A stretch of DNA of 64,000 nucleotides from Pseudomonadota bacterium (GCA_021849295.1 JAJZTA010000015.1:1-64000); one strand, 5' to 3'. Positions 1 through 10,468 are shown, counted from the first letter of the stretch. Program-made: numbers and translations. The notes: generated from the sequence alone by a model not told the origin.

Positions 1-649
1 TCGCCAGCGCCGGAAAGACGATGGCGGACTCTTTACTGAGCAGCGCAAGCATGAACAGGGCGAGAGAAGCTCTTATTTTCCGCGACGTAAAGGCTTCTTT
101 CTGGTCGACAATACCATCTACGGGCGCCTCTCTTGGCAAGAGCGTCATCAGACCAAGCAGACAGAAGGTGCTCCACAATAATTCCGGCGTCGCGGCCATG
201 TAGGCGACGGCCTCGGTGTGCAGCGGATGCACCGCCCAGAGCAGCGCGGCGGCGAGCGCGGCGTACCTGTTGAACCCGGCGCGCAGGCCGAAGGCGAGCA
301 ACAGGCAGCCGTTCAGCGCTTGCAGGGCGATGTTGGTCAGATGAAAGCCGACCGTCATCGGCAGGTGGAGGTTGTAGAGAGGATAAAAAAGCCTGTAGAC
401 GAAAAAATGTAAAACCATTGGCACGGGGCGGTAGAAGCCCTCGTGCAGACTGCCGCCACCGGCCGTATTGCGGTGGGTGAAAATTTCGAACAGGCCCGCA
501 GGCGTTCTAAAAAAACCGTTTGCCTTTATCAGGACGATGTCGTCGAACAGAAACTTGTTCGGCCAGACGCTGGCGTAGGAGATCACGACAGCGAGGCAGA
601 TGAGCGTCCGGTCGCGCCAGAAAGAACCGGGCGTGCGCATCTCTTTCAT
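1..649 (-). CDS. TMTC-like multispanning membrane protein, N-terminal part (tandem copy B; runs off the window)
   Basis: Frame is open from the ATG at 649 to the window edge, so this is the N-terminal ~216 residues of a gene whose 3' end lies outside. The translation parallels its neighbour at 742-2439 almost throughout: the same SFWRDR start, the luminal-type acidic pair in KFLFDDIVLIK and the HPLHTEAVAYMA motif that typifies TMTC/PMT-like glycosyltransferase-fold proteins. Several hydrophobic segments are visible. A second ATG at 640 is equally possible; no strong ribosome binding site is seen for either. It lies 92 bases behind copy A on the same strand and is probably co-transcribed. The function (protein or surface glycan modification) is inferred from fold motifs only. 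Confidence 0.75.
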   Translation of the reverse strand, partial: MKEMRTPGSFWRDRTLICLAVVISYASVWPNKFLFDDIVLIKANGFFRTPAGLFEIFTHRNTAGGGSLHEGFYRPVPMVLHFFVYRLFYPLYNLHLPMTVGFHLTNIALQALNGCLLLAFGLRAGFNRYAALAAALLWAVHPLHTEAVAYMAATPELLWSTFCLLGLMTLLPREAPVDGIVDQKEAFTSRKIRASLALFMLALLSKESAIVFPALA

Positions 650-741
650 GAACTTCGAGAGGAGGCCGGAGCTCACGGCAAGATTCTTTCAGGAAAAGCA
701 TGGGTCGGACGCATTTTCCGCACGCCGGTGTTCATCATGGC

Positions 742-2439
742 TTATAGGTCCTTTATTTTGAGTTGCGCGGCGATTTTTTTCTGTTCCGCCGCCCGATTTT
801 TTTCTCCGAGGTAGGTATAGATGACGGACAGGTACTGGTGCACCTTGTAACTGCGGGCGGTATCAAAACGCGCGGCCTTTTGCAACTCTGTGACGGCCTT
901 CTCGGCGTTTGCGCGGCCCGCAAGCGGCAACGCGCGGCGCACGTCGTTGCCGGTGAAGGTATCCCCGTCTTCGGGAACGGCATGAAGCCATACCATAGCC
1001 AGCCCCGTGTGTGCCATCGCCCTGTTGTAGGCGTCGTCTGCGGGCAGGTTGTCGAGGCAATACAGCCATGTCTGCCGTGCCGCGGCGAACCGGCGCCGGG
1101 ATATAAGAAACATGCCTTCGTAGTTGCTCATGATACTGGCGCGGGCGTGATATTGCCGCGTATTGCGGTAAACGGTGTCTATGTTGAACCACTTCATGTT
1201 CTGCCGGAAGGTCGCCGTGCCGAGGGCAACGGTCATGACCGTCACCAGCAGGATGGCTGCCTTGCGCTGATGGCGGAACAGGCCTGAGAAGGTTTGCGTC
1301 ACGCCCAGAAACAGCCCCATGGTCGGCAGGTACATCCAGTGTTCGGAAATCAGCGCGTCTATGGGTGCGACGATGCCGGTATTGGGGGATTGCGCGGCGG
1401 CAAACCAGAGCAGGCCGAACGTCAGGGCCAGCCCGCGCTTGCCGCGGCCCCACAGGATCTGCGCCGCCGCCGCCAGAACCATCGCCAGGCCGAGCAGCGG
1501 CTGCCAGTGCCAGAGCGTCGTGAAGACCGGCGCTTCCCTGCGGAAATACAGCTCTTCCGGCCATACGATCAGGTGCGCGTAGGTCGGCAGGGTGGCAAGT
1601 GCCGTCCAGATGCGCACGGCGATGCTGGATTTATAGATATGCGCATAGGCGGGGTTCAGCGGTCCTGTGGTGGTTGTTATGTTACCCAGGATAATGAATA
1701 AAATGAACATCGTGTACGCAAAGGACAGGTACCATAGCGGCCATGTTTTGAAGTAGGTCGGAAGGCGCGCGCGCTCGTTGCTGATGAAGAACAGCGTCGC
1801 CGCCGCCAGCGCCGGAAAGACGATGGCGGATTCCTTGCTGAGCAGCGCGAGCGTGAAAAGAACGAGGGACAGTGTTATTCTGCGTGGCGTAAAGGCTTCT
1901 TTCGGGTCGACAATTCCGTCCACGGGCGGTTTTTTCGGCAGGAGCGTGATCAGGCCGAGCAGGCAGAATGTGCTCCACAACAATTCCGGCGTCGCGGCCA
2001 TGTAGGCGACGGCCTCGGTGTGCAGCGGATGCACCGCCCAGAGCAGCGCGGCGGCGAGCGCGGCGTACCTGTTGAACCCGGCGCGCAGGCCGAAGGCGAG
2101 CAACAGGCAGCCGTTCAGCGCTTGCAGGGCGATGTTCAGCGCGTGAAACCCGACCGTCATTTGTATGTGTAAAATGGTTGATAGATGGTAGATGCACCAG
2201 TGGACGGCCATTGGTACGGGGCGGTAAAACAATATAGGAAGCCCTGCGCCGGCGCCGATGCGGTGGGTAAAAATTTGAACCAGACCCCGGGACGTTTTTA
2301 AAAAACTGTTTTCCTTTATCAGGACGATGTCGTCGAACAGGAACTTGTTCGGCCAGACGCTGGCGTAGGAGAGGACGACGGCGAGGCAGATAAGCGCCCG
2401 GTCACGCCAGAAAGAACAGGGCGTGCTCAGCTCTGTCAT
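742..2439 (-). CDS. TMTC-like membrane protein with C-terminal TPR-like region (tandem copy A)
   Basis: 565 residues from the ATG at 2439, which is preceded by AGGGAAAG at good spacing and matches the start region of the paralogue downstream; an upstream ATG at 2466 would add nine residues. The N-terminal ~400 residues are strongly hydrophobic with many predicted membrane spans, carry an early DD pair (KFLFDDIVLI) and the HPLHTEAV motif known from TMTC and other GT-C fold O-mannosyltransferase-like proteins. The C-terminal ~150 residues are soluble and helical, with TPR-like content (runs such as AEKAVTELQKAARFD). Known relatives transfer sugar from a lipid carrier on the outer membrane face; activity here is inference. 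It forms a same-strand tandem pair with the gene ending off the window. Confidence 0.75.
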   Translation of the reverse strand: MTELSTPCSFWRDRALICLAVVLSYASVWPNKFLFDDIVLIKENSFLKTSRGLVQIFTHRIGAGAGLPILFYRPVPMAVHWCIYHLSTILHIQMTVGFHALNIALQALNGCLLLAFGLRAGFNRYAALAAALLWAVHPLHTEAVAYMAATPELLWSTFCLLGLITLLPKKPPVDGIVDPKEAFTPRRITLSLVLFTLALLSKESAIVFPALAAATLFFISNERARLPTYFKTWPLWYLSFAYTMFILFIILGNITTTTGPLNPAYAHIYKSSIAVRIWTALATLPTYAHLIVWPEELYFRREAPVFTTLWHWQPLLGLAMVLAAAAQILWGRGKRGLALTFGLLWFAAAQSPNTGIVAPIDALISEHWMYLPTMGLFLGVTQTFSGLFRHQRKAAILLVTVMTVALGTATFRQNMKWFNIDTVYRNTRQYHARASIMSNYEGMFLISRRRFAAARQTWLYCLDNLPADDAYNRAMAHTGLAMVWLHAVPEDGDTFTGNDVRRALPLAGRANAEKAVTELQKAARFDTARSYKVHQYLSVIYTYLGEKNRAAEQKKIAAQLKIKDL

Positions 2440-2643
2440 AAATCTTTCCCTAAAAACCGACTCCATGCCCCGCCAATACGGCTATTTTTACATAAGAATA
2501 AAATACTATATCTGATAACTATTAGGTATCATTTCCACAGGGGCAAAAATATAGAAAAATCAGCCTAGACGGCGAAAAGAATCTTAGAAGCCGATGTTAA
2601 ATCCGTGTAATATCGTAGAAATCCTGTTTCCGAGGTCAAACCC

Positions 2644-3891
2644 ATGAGCCTGTTGGTTCTGAAATTCGGCGGTACGTCCGTTGCGACTGTTCAGGCGATC
2701 GAGAATGTTGCCGACAAGGTGACGACGGAGATCCGCAAAGGTCATAAAGTCGCCGTCGTGGTGTCCGCCATGGCGGGCGTCACGAACCAGCTTGTCTCGT
2801 GGTGTACCGAGATCAACCAGATTTTCGATCCGCGCGAGTACGACGCCGTCGTCGCCTCGGGCGAGCAGGTGACCTCGGGGCTTCTGGCGCTGGCGTTGCA
2901 AAAGCGCGGCGTGCCCGCCCGCTCGTGGCAGGGCTGGCAGGTGCCGGTCAATACCGACCTCGTGCACGGCAAGGCGCGCATCGAGAGCATCGAAGGCACC
3001 AAGCTGCGCGACAGCGTGCTGAACGGCGATGTCGCCGTGATCGCGGGCTTTCAGGGCATCGCCCCCGACGGACGCATCGCCACGCTGGGGCGCGGCGGCT
3101 CGGACACTTCGGCGGTCGCCGTCGCAGCGGCGCTACGGGCCGACCGGTGCGATATTTATACCGATGTGGACGGCGTCTATACGGCGGATCCGCGCATTGT
3201 CAACCGCGCGCGCAAGCAAATCCGCATCTCTTACGAGGAAATGCTGGAGCTGGCGTCGGTCGGCGCCAAGGTTTTGCAGACCCGCTCGGTCGAACTGGCC
3301 ATGAAGGAAAAAGTCCCCGTTCAGGTGCTGTCGAGTTTCGGCGGCGGTGTGGGCAGCGACCTTTCGGGAACAATCGTCATAGAGGAGGACAAGATTTTGG
3401 AGCAGGAAGTTGTCAGTGGCGTCGCCCACAGCCGGGACGAGGCGAAGGTCACTTTGCGCAACCTGCCCGACGTGCCGGGCGTGGCGGCGCGCGTTTTCGG
3501 CCCGCTGGCCGAGGCGGCGATCAACGTCGACATGATCGTGCAGAACGTCTCGCCCGATTTCAAGAACACCGACCTGACTTTCACCGTGCCGCGCGCCGAT
3601 TTGTCCAAGACGCTGCTGGTGCTGAAGGACGTCGGCAAGGAGCTGACCGGCATGGGTGTCGAGTCGAGCGCCGACGTCGCCAAAATTTCCATCGTCGGCA
3701 TCGGCATGAAGAGCCACGTCGGCGTGGCGCAGAAAATGTTCACCGTGCTGGCGGAGAAAGGCATCAACATTCAGGTCATCACCACCTCGGAAATCAAGGT
3801 CAGCGTGCTGATCGCCGAGGAATACACCGAGCTGGCCGTGCGCTCCCTGCATACGGCCTACGGTCTGGATCACGGAGACGGCAAGGCATGA
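2644..3891 (+). CDS. lysC: Aspartate kinase
   Basis: 415 residues, the usual length of a monofunctional class-II aspartokinase. It phosphorylates L-aspartate, the first step to lysine, threonine, methionine and diaminopimelate. The ATP-binding KFGGTS motif is at residues 7-12, the GRGGSDTSAVAVA substrate loop is at about residue 150, and two ACT regulatory domains occupy the C-terminal ~150 residues (VPGVAARVF and VGVAQKMFTVLAEKGINIQ). The ACT domains imply feedback control by lysine and/or threonine. Its TGA overlaps the ATG of the next gene (ATGA), so the two are translationally coupled. Confidence 0.97.
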   Translation: MSLLVLKFGGTSVATVQAIENVADKVTTEIRKGHKVAVVVSAMAGVTNQLVSWCTEINQIFDPREYDAVVASGEQVTSGLLALALQKRGVPARSWQGWQVPVNTDLVHGKARIESIEGTKLRDSVLNGDVAVIAGFQGIAPDGRIATLGRGGSDTSAVAVAAALRADRCDIYTDVDGVYTADPRIVNRARKQIRISYEEMLELASVGAKVLQTRSVELAMKEKVPVQVLSSFGGGVGSDLSGTIVIEEDKILEQEVVSGVAHSRDEAKVTLRNLPDVPGVAARVFGPLAEAAINVDMIVQNVSPDFKNTDLTFTVPRADLSKTLLVLKDVGKELTGMGVESSADVAKISIVGIGMKSHVGVAQKMFTVLAEKGINIQVITTSEIKVSVLIAEEYTELAVRSLHTAYGLDHGDGKA

Positions 3892-5729
3892 CATCAGGCG
3901 GCCTGAAAAACCGGAATGAACTGACAACCCGCGCTGTTGCAGCGCGGGAGGCGTCCGTCTCGGTTTCCGCCGTCCCCCACAATACCGAAGAGCATAAAAT
4001 TTCCGGCGTTTCTTTAAGCCGCGGGCTGGCACTCGGCCATGCCGTCCTCTATGCGCCGCACGTTGCCGATGCAGATATCCTCGCCGACGACCCGGCGGCG
4101 CAAATCCGCCGCCTGCGCGCGGCGGCCGAGGGCATGCACGTGGCGATCGACCGCATGCTGCATCACAACGCCACGCCGCCCGCCGCCGAAACGCGCGATA
4201 TTCTCGAGGCCTACCAGATGTTCGCGCGCGACCGCGGCTGGCTGGCCAGCATCGAGCAGGCGATCCAGCGCGGTTTGAGCGCCGAAGCCGCGGTGCATCA
4301 CATTCTCGAGGAAACCCGCACGCGCATGACCGTGGTCAAGGACGTCTATATTCGCGAGCGCCTGCACGACATCGAAGACCTGAGCCATCGCTTGCTCAGC
4401 CACCTGAAGCAGCACAGCGAAGGCGGGGAACAGGCGGCGCTGCCGGAAGAGATCATTCTTGTCGCCCAGACTCTCGGCCCCGCGGCGCTGCTGGATTACG
4501 GTGACCGTCTGAAGGGTGTGGTGCTTGAAAAGGGCGGCTATTCCAACCACGTGGCGATCGTGGCGCGCTCTCTCGGCATCCCCGTCGTCGGACAATGCGA
4601 GGACGCACTGCGTTTCGCGCGCAGCGGCGATCATATCATCGTCGATGGCGACCGCGCCGACGTTTACCTGCGCCCGTCGCAGTATGAAATCGAGCTTTAC
4701 ACGCGCAGTCTCGAGGCGCGCGCGCACCGCACCCACATGTACCGCAACCTGCAACAGCAGAACCAGCCCTCCGTCACCAAAGACGGCGTCAAGGTCTCGG
4801 TGCAGATGAACGCGGGCTTTTTGTCGGAGATACCGTCAGTGCTGGCGACCGGCGCGGAGGGCATCGGCTTGTTCCGCACCGAGCTGACCTTTATGGGCTG
4901 GAAGAAATATCCGCTGGTGGTGACGCAGGCCGAGCTCTACGGCAAGGTGATGGACCGCCTTGGCGACAAGCCCGTGACGTTCCGTACGCTCGACATTGGC
5001 GGCGATAAACCATTGCCTTACTTTCAGGCGCCGTTCGAGGAAAACCCCGCGCTCGGCTGGCGCGCGGTGCGTATCGGTATGGATCGCCCCGCCGTGCTGC
5101 GCACGCAGTTCCGCGCCTTCATTCGCGGATCGAAGGGCCGCGACCTCAGGATCATGCTGCCGATGGTGGCGGAAGTCGCGGAATACGACCGCGCCCGCGC
5201 CTTTCTGGAGATGGAAAAGGACCGCGCGCGCAACAGCGGCATTCCCGTGCCGGAAAAGATAGAGCTTGGCGTGATGCTCGAAGTGCCGGCGCTCCTGTGG
5301 CAGCTCGAAACGCTGCTGCAGACGGCGGATTTCGTGTCCGTCGGCACCAACGATCTGATCCAGTATCTCTTCGCGGCGGACCGCGGCAACGATTCCATGC
5401 GCCGCCGCTATGATCCGCTTTCCCCCGCCATGCTGCGCGTGCTGAAAACCATCGCCGACCAGTGCCGCGCCGCGGGCGTGCCGGTCAGCGTGTGCGGCGA
5501 GATGGCGGGGCATCCGCTGGAGGCCATGGTGCTGGTTGTTCTGGGCTACCAGAGTCTGTCGGTGACGGCGCCGCAGGTCGAAGCCGTCAAAATGATGATC
5601 CCGACCCTTGATACGGGGTTGCTTCTGCCGTATCTTGAGCAGCTTATGAAATCCCGCGAGCATTCCTTGAGGGAACGCTTGTTGTCGTTCGCGCACGACC
5701 ATCGGGTGCATATCACGCAAGACATTTGA
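3888..5729 (+). CDS. ptsP: PEP-protein phosphotransferase, EI/EI-Ntr type without a GAF domain
   Basis: 613 residues starting at the ATG that overlaps the lysC stop; the open frame upstream of this ATG is only lysC read in another frame. It autophosphorylates from PEP and hands phosphate to an HPr/NPr protein. The phosphohistidine is His221 in GGYSNHVAIVAR, the PEP-binding motif VGTNDLIQYLFAADRGN is near residue 485, and the active-site cysteine is Cys536 in VCGEMAGHP. Gene order lysC-ptsP is typical of Alphaproteobacteria, where the product normally carries an N-terminal GAF sensor of ~150 residues. Here only ~40 residues precede the EI N-domain, so the nitrogen-sensing GAF module is absent. 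Confidence 0.93.
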   Translation: MTSGGLKNRNELTTRAVAAREASVSVSAVPHNTEEHKISGVSLSRGLALGHAVLYAPHVADADILADDPAAQIRRLRAAAEGMHVAIDRMLHHNATPPAAETRDILEAYQMFARDRGWLASIEQAIQRGLSAEAAVHHILEETRTRMTVVKDVYIRERLHDIEDLSHRLLSHLKQHSEGGEQAALPEEIILVAQTLGPAALLDYGDRLKGVVLEKGGYSNHVAIVARSLGIPVVGQCEDALRFARSGDHIIVDGDRADVYLRPSQYEIELYTRSLEARAHRTHMYRNLQQQNQPSVTKDGVKVSVQMNAGFLSEIPSVLATGAEGIGLFRTELTFMGWKKYPLVVTQAELYGKVMDRLGDKPVTFRTLDIGGDKPLPYFQAPFEENPALGWRAVRIGMDRPAVLRTQFRAFIRGSKGRDLRIMLPMVAEVAEYDRARAFLEMEKDRARNSGIPVPEKIELGVMLEVPALLWQLETLLQTADFVSVGTNDLIQYLFAADRGNDSMRRRYDPLSPAMLRVLKTIADQCRAAGVPVSVCGEMAGHPLEAMVLVVLGYQSLSVTAPQVEAVKMMIPTLDTGLLLPYLEQLMKSREHSLRERLLSFAHDHRVHITQDI

Positions 5730-5761
5730 TTTAAGAAAGAACTGTTCAGGGAAGAGGACTG

Positions 5762-6847
5762 ATGGCCGAACGCAAGAAAGCTAAGAAAACCGAAGCCACC
5801 ACAGCCAAATCCAGACCGGAACCGGTTTTTGTGGGCGCGACCCTGCGCGCCGCGCGACTGGAAAAGAAGATGAAGATCGATGACGTTTCCCACGCCATCA
5901 ACATCCGTCCCTCGCAGATCACGGCGATCGAGGAAAACGACATAGAATCCTTGCCGGGCATGACCTACGCCGTGGGCTTTGTCCGCGCTTACGCGAATTT
6001 TCTCGGTCTCAACGGCGCGGAGATCGTGCACCGTTTCAAGGCCGAGCAGGGCCACGAGCAGCCGCAGGCGGATCTGAAATTTCCCGAGCCGATCACCGAG
6101 AGCCGCGTGCCGTCGCCGGTCATGGTTGGCATCGGCGCTGCCCTTGCCGTGATCGTGCTGGTGGGATGGACGATTTATTCAAGCATGCACAATTCTGATA
6201 AAACCGCAACGCAGGTGCCGCCCGCGCCGGTGGTGGCAAGCATGACAAGCACGCCGGCGGCGCCGTCCGCACCGGTCGCAATGCCCGTTGCGCCAGTTGC
6301 AAATGCGCAGGCTGTACCGCCCGCGACAACCGTGCCGGAAACGCCGCTTGTCGCGGGCGCGCCGGAGACGGCGCCGATGACTCCCTCCTCAAGGCCGGTC
6401 ACGGCGGCGCCCGCCACAGTCGCGGCTGAAGACAATGCCGCGACACCGGCGGTTCAGGAGCCGCAAGCCGAAACCGTTCCGGTCAAAGCGGTTTTAGCCA
6501 ATGCCGCGCCCATTGAAAAAACAGCTGTGGCGAAAAAGAAGAGAGTGCCCGTCATTCGCATCCGCGCGCCGCGCAGCCGCGTCACATTGCGCGCGACGGA
6601 AGCCAGCTGGGTGCAGGTCAGCACGCTGCAGGGGCGGGTCATTTACAGGAAGGTTTTGCGTCAGGGCGAGCAATATGACGTGCCCGACCAGCCGGATCTG
6701 GTGCTGGATACGGCCAACGCCGGCGGGCTGGAAGTGTTCGTCGACGGCAAGAGAGTGCAAAATATCGGCAAGGAAGGCGAAATCCTGAGCGGGGTAGATC
6801 TTACGCCGGCGTCGCTGAAAATCAAACGCGAGGCGATCAGAGGGTAA
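5762..6847 (+). CDS. RodZ-like helix-turn-helix membrane protein (HTH_25 plus DUF4115)
   Basis: 361 residues. The cytoplasmic N-terminus has a Cro/C1-like HTH at about residues 22-85 ([17 protein letters not shown], then [19 protein letters not shown]), as in RodZ. One membrane span lies at about residues 120-142. It is followed by a long Ala/Pro-rich linker and a C-terminal beta-rich DUF4115 domain (about 270-350, [14 protein letters not shown]). RodZ links MreB to the rod-shape elongation machinery. The start is preceded by AGGGAAGAGG. The gene sits 2 nt upstream of ispG, an arrangement common in Proteobacteria. The call as a morphogenesis protein rests on domain order, not on direct evidence. 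Confidence 0.88.
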   Translation: MAERKKAKKTEATTAKSRPEPVFVGATLRAARLEKKMKIDDVSHAINIRPSQITAIEENDIESLPGMTYAVGFVRAYANFLGLNGAEIVHRFKAEQGHEQPQADLKFPEPITESRVPSPVMVGIGAALAVIVLVGWTIYSSMHNSDKTATQVPPAPVVASMTSTPAAPSAPVAMPVAPVANAQAVPPATTVPETPLVAGAPETAPMTPSSRPVTAAPATVAAEDNAATPAVQEPQAETVPVKAVLANAAPIEKTAVAKKKRVPVIRIRAPRSRVTLRATEASWVQVSTLQGRVIYRKVLRQGEQYDVPDQPDLVLDTANAGGLEVFVDGKRVQNIGKEGEILSGVDLTPASLKIKREAIRG

Positions 6848-6848
6848 G

Positions 6849-7970
6849 ATGTCCTACGCCGTTCGTCCATACCGTCAGATCCAGCGCCGCAAATCGCGGC
6901 AGATCATGGTCGGCAACGTACCTGTCGGCGGCGATGCGCCGATCACCGTGCAATCCATGACCAACACGCTGACCGCAGATGCGGCGGCGACGGTCGCGCA
7001 AATCCGCGCCATGGAAAAGGCGGGTGCGGACATCGTGCGCGTCTCCTGCCCCGACGAAGCCTCGACCAAGGCGCTGAAGGACATCGTGAAGCAGGTTTCG
7101 GTGCCGGTGGTGGCGGACATCCATTTCCACTACAAGCGCGCGATTGAGTCGGCCGCGGCGGGCGCGGCCTGCCTGCGCATCAATCCCGGCAATATTGGTT
7201 CCGGCGAGAGGGTGAAGGAAGTCATCAAGGCGGCGAAGGACCACAATTGCTCCATTCGCATCGGCGTCAATGCGGGTTCGCTCGAAAAAGACCTGCTCGA
7301 GCAATACGGCGAGCCATGCCCCGAGGCGATGGTGGCAAGCGCGCTCAGGCACATCCAGATTCTCGAAGATCACGACTTTTTCAATTTCAAGATCAGCTGC
7401 AAGGCCTCCGACGTGTTTTTGGCCGTCGCCGCCTACCAGCAGTTGGCAGAAGCCTGCGACTACCCCTTGCACGTCGGCGTGACCGAGGCGGGCGGCTTGC
7501 GCTCCGGCACGGTGAAATCCTCCATCGGCATGGGTAGCCTTTTGTGGGCGGGGATTGGCGATACTATCCGCGTATCGCTCTCCGCCGATCCTGTCGAGGA
7601 AGTGCGCGTCGGCTTCGACATGCTGAAGGCGCTGGGCCTGCGCCATCGCGGCGTCAACGTGATTTCCTGCCCCTCCTGCGCGCGTCAGCAGTTCGACGTG
7701 ATCGAGACGGTGCGCGTTCTCGAAGAACGCCTCGCGCATATCTCGACGCCGATGACGGTTTCGGTGATCGGCTGCGTCGTCAACGGCCCGGGCGAGGCTT
7801 TGATGACCGACATCGGTTTTACCGGCGGCGGGCGCGGCACGCATCAGGTTTACATCAAAGGCCAGCCCAGCCACCGACTGAAGGACGAGGACGTCGTCGC
7901 GCACCTCGTCAAGCTGGTCGAAGAGAAGGCCGCGGAAATCGAGCGCCAAAAAATCGTCTCCGCCGCCTAG
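6849..7970 (+). CDS. ispG: 4-hydroxy-3-methylbut-2-enyl-diphosphate synthase (flavodoxin/ferredoxin)
   Basis: 373 residues, the normal size of bacterial GcpE. It converts MEcPP to HMBPP in the methylerythritol phosphate route to isoprenoids, using a 4Fe-4S cluster. The cluster ligands are visible: Cys274 and Cys277 in [10 protein letters not shown] and Cys309 in GCVVNGPGE, with the catalytic-type Glu316 completing the latter motif. The N-terminal TIM barrel starts with the conserved QSMTNT. It follows the RodZ-like gene by one base and so is very likely in the same transcript. Confidence 0.97.
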   Translation: MSYAVRPYRQIQRRKSRQIMVGNVPVGGDAPITVQSMTNTLTADAAATVAQIRAMEKAGADIVRVSCPDEASTKALKDIVKQVSVPVVADIHFHYKRAIESAAAGAACLRINPGNIGSGERVKEVIKAAKDHNCSIRIGVNAGSLEKDLLEQYGEPCPEAMVASALRHIQILEDHDFFNFKISCKASDVFLAVAAYQQLAEACDYPLHVGVTEAGGLRSGTVKSSIGMGSLLWAGIGDTIRVSLSADPVEEVRVGFDMLKALGLRHRGVNVISCPSCARQQFDVIETVRVLEERLAHISTPMTVSVIGCVVNGPGEALMTDIGFTGGGRGTHQVYIKGQPSHRLKDEDVVAHLVKLVEEKAAEIERQKIVSAA

Positions 7971-7980
7971 AGACCGCATC

Positions 7981-8481
7981 ATGTCACATGCAATCACCGT
8001 AAGGCTGTTCAAGCCGGATGAATGGGCGCTTTATAAAAAAGTGCGGCTCAGGGCGCTGCAATCCGACCCCGCCGTTTTCGGCTCCCACCACGCGAAGGAG
8101 GCGGCTTACGATGACAAAAAATGGCGGGAGGATCTTCTCAAGACCGATCTGGGCGTGTTCGGCGTTTTTGACGGTGAAAAACTCGTGGGGATGACGGGCG
8201 TTTATATCAGTAAGGAAGACGCAACTTCCGCAGGTTTCTGGGGTTCGTGGCTGGAAAAATCCTATCGCCGTAAAGGACTTTCGCGCGACATGTACGCGGC
8301 GCGGCTGGCATGGGCCCGCGCGCGGCCGGATGTGAGGCGCATTGTTATTTCCCACCGTGAAAACAACGCCGCTTCCAAGGGCGCGAACCGGAAGCACGGT
8401 TTTGTTTTCACGCATACCGAGGAGCGCACGTGGCATGACGGTGCCACGGAAGCGGAACATTTTTACGAATTGAGGCTGTAA
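7981..8481 (+). CDS. GNAT-family N-acetyltransferase
   Basis: 166 residues with the GNAT fold: an N-terminal strand-helix opening ([23 protein letters not shown]), a mid-protein strand VGMTGVYIS and an acetyl-CoA loop of the form [16 protein letters not shown] (R/Q-x-x-G-x-G/A type, here RRKGLS), followed by the N-x-A-x-K motif [14 protein letters not shown]. The substrate is unknown; similar proteins acetylate protein N-termini or small amines. It lies between ispG (10 nt upstream) and prfA, whose ATG shares the last base of this gene's stop, so it appears to be part of the housekeeping operon. Confidence 0.88.
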   Translation: MSHAITVRLFKPDEWALYKKVRLRALQSDPAVFGSHHAKEAAYDDKKWREDLLKTDLGVFGVFDGEKLVGMTGVYISKEDATSAGFWGSWLEKSYRRKGLSRDMYAARLAWARARPDVRRIVISHRENNAASKGANRKHGFVFTHTEERTWHDGATEAEHFYELRL

Positions 8482-9551
8482 TGTCGCTGGATAACAAACT
8501 CGATCAGGTTTTAAGCCGGTTTCAGGAGATCGAAGCCCTGATGTCCTCCGGCGGTCTGCCGGCCGAGCAGTTCACCAAACTCTCGCGCGAATATGCCGAC
8601 ATGACGCCGCTGGCGGAGAAAATCCGCGCTTTCAAAAAAGCCAAGACCGAGATGAAGGATCTGGAAGAGCTGATGGCGGGCGGCGACAAGGACATGAAGG
8701 CGATGGCGGAAGAGGATTTCTACGCTCTCAAGGAGCAACTGCCGCAGCTGGAGCGCAAAATCCAGCTGGAGCTGGTGCCGAAGGACGCGGACGATACCAA
8801 GAACGCCATCCTCGAAATCCGCGCCGGCACGGGCGGAGACGAGGCGGCGCTGTTCGCGGGCGACCTGCTCAACATGTACAAAAGATACGCCGCCGGACAC
8901 GGCTGGCAGTTCGAGGTGATGGAAATATCGGAGAGCGATCTCGGCGGCATCAAGCAGGTCGTTGTGGAAGTTTCGGGGCGCGACGTTTTCTCGCGCCTCA
9001 AGTTCGAATCCGGCGTGCACCGCGTCCAGCGCGTGCCCGCGACCGAAGCGCAGGGGCGCGTGCATACCTCGGCGGCGACGGTCGCAGTGCTGCCCGAGGC
9101 CGAAGAGGTGGATATGACCATCAACGATCAGGATCTGCGCATCGACGTGTTCCGCGCCGGCGGCGCGGGCGGGCAGCACGTCAACAAGACGGAGTCCGCC
9201 GTGCGCATCACGCACATCCCGACCGGCGTGGTCGTCGTCATGCAGGACGAGAAATCGCAGCATAAAAACAAGGCGAAGGCGATGAAGATTTTGCGCTCAA
9301 GGCTCTATGAGGCGCAGCGCGCGAAGCTGGCCTCCGAGCGCGCCGCCGACCGCAAGGAGCAGGTCGGCTCAGGCGACCGCAGCGAGCGCATCCGTACCTA
9401 CAACTTTCCGCAAGGCCGCGTGACCGACCACCGTATCAACCTTACGCTTTACAAGATCGACCGCATCGTCAGCGGCGAATGCCTCGACGAGGTCATCGAC
9501 CCGCTGATCGCCAACGATCAGGCGGAGAAACTTGCGGAGATTTCATGGTAA
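8481..9551 (+). CDS. prfA: Peptide chain release factor 1
   Basis: 356 residues, standard RF1 length. It recognises UAA/UAG in the ribosomal A site and triggers peptidyl-tRNA hydrolysis. The GGQ catalytic motif is at residues 230-232 ([17 protein letters not shown]), and the anticodon-mimic region contains the RF1-type [16 protein letters not shown]. The start codon overlaps the preceding acetyltransferase stop by one base. The next gene, prmC, methylates the GGQ glutamine, so the pair is functionally and translationally linked. Confidence 0.97.
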   Translation: MSLDNKLDQVLSRFQEIEALMSSGGLPAEQFTKLSREYADMTPLAEKIRAFKKAKTEMKDLEELMAGGDKDMKAMAEEDFYALKEQLPQLERKIQLELVPKDADDTKNAILEIRAGTGGDEAALFAGDLLNMYKRYAAGHGWQFEVMEISESDLGGIKQVVVEVSGRDVFSRLKFESGVHRVQRVPATEAQGRVHTSAATVAVLPEAEEVDMTINDQDLRIDVFRAGGAGGQHVNKTESAVRITHIPTGVVVVMQDEKSQHKNKAKAMKILRSRLYEAQRAKLASERAADRKEQVGSGDRSERIRTYNFPQGRVTDHRINLTLYKIDRIVSGECLDEVIDPLIANDQAEKLAEISW

Positions 9552-10399
9552 CGGTGCGCGACACTTTGCTGAGCGTGCAGGAGAGATTCCGCGCCGGCGG
9601 CATCGATACGCCGGAGCTGGATGCACGGCTTCTTTTGCAGGCGGCGACGGGGCTGCGGCATGAAGATATCATTATGGAGGCGGCGCGGGGTGTGACCGGT
9701 GAAGCGCTGGCACGGCTGGAAGAAATGGCCGCGCGCCGGCTGCGGCGCGAACCCGTCTCGCGCATTCTGGGGGCGCGCGCTTTCTGGAACGCGGATTTCA
9801 AGGTGACGCCGGAGACGCTCGACCCGCGCCCCGACAGTGAAACGCTGATAGAGGGCGTGCTCGCCGAGGTCGCTAAAGAAAAGCCGCTCGCAATTCTCGA
9901 CCTCGGCACGGGGACGGGCTGTCTGCTGCTTTCGCTGCTGCAGGAGTTGCCGCAGGCGACGGGTCTGGGAATCGATATCAGCGCGGGTGCGGTGGAAACC
10001 GCCCGCCTGAATGCCTCAGCGCTGAATTTGTCCGGTCGTTCAGATTTTATGGAAAAAGATTGGAAAAAATTAACACCATTAAGTTTATATGATGTGGTGA
10101 TCGGCAATCCACCCTATATCGCCCTTCCGGAAATCGCGGAACTTGCGCCGGAAGTACGGAAATATGACCCGATTGCGGCGCTTTCCGGCGGTCCGGACGG
10201 GCTGGACTGCTACCGCGAAATCGCCTCTTTACTGCCCCGCATACTGGCAAAAAACGGCCTCGTCGCCCTTGAAATCGGGGCGGCGCAGGCGGCGGACGTT
10301 AAAGGAATCCTTGGCAAGGCCGGTCTCTCCGTGTTACATACTCTGGCCGATCTCGCTGGACATGACCGCTGCATTATTGCACGATGGACGAGGGTTTGA
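9545..10399 (+). CDS. prmC: Release factor glutamine methyltransferase
   Basis: 284 residues from the ATG at 9545, which overlaps the end of prfA by 7 nt; the open frame extends 22 codons further upstream but only as an overlap with prfA. It methylates the GGQ glutamine of RF1 and RF2 using SAM. The SAM-binding motif [16 protein letters not shown] lies near residues 117-132 and the catalytic NPPY is at 188-191. The N-terminal five-helix release-factor-binding domain is present ([11 protein letters not shown]). Fully conventional. Confidence 0.95.
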   Translation: MVTVRDTLLSVQERFRAGGIDTPELDARLLLQAATGLRHEDIIMEAARGVTGEALARLEEMAARRLRREPVSRILGARAFWNADFKVTPETLDPRPDSETLIEGVLAEVAKEKPLAILDLGTGTGCLLLSLLQELPQATGLGIDISAGAVETARLNASALNLSGRSDFMEKDWKKLTPLSLYDVVIGNPPYIALPEIAELAPEVRKYDPIAALSGGPDGLDCYREIASLLPRILAKNGLVALEIGAAQAADVKGILGKAGLSVLHTLADLAGHDRCIIARWTRV

Positions 10400-10468
10400 G
10401 ACGGAGCGAAGTTCCTGCCTTGGATGCGCGGAACGCAGATATAAACAAAAAAGTGAAGAAAAATAAGC

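Noticed and set aside
2799-3887. Long in-frame extension upstream of ptsP (a 976-codon open frame)
   Set aside because: It is an alternate frame of lysC, rich in Arg/Gly/Ala, with no PTS homology before the ATG at 3888.
6837-8012. 391-codon minus-strand open frame opposite ispG
   Set aside because: Antisense to ispG, whose cluster-binding motifs are intact.
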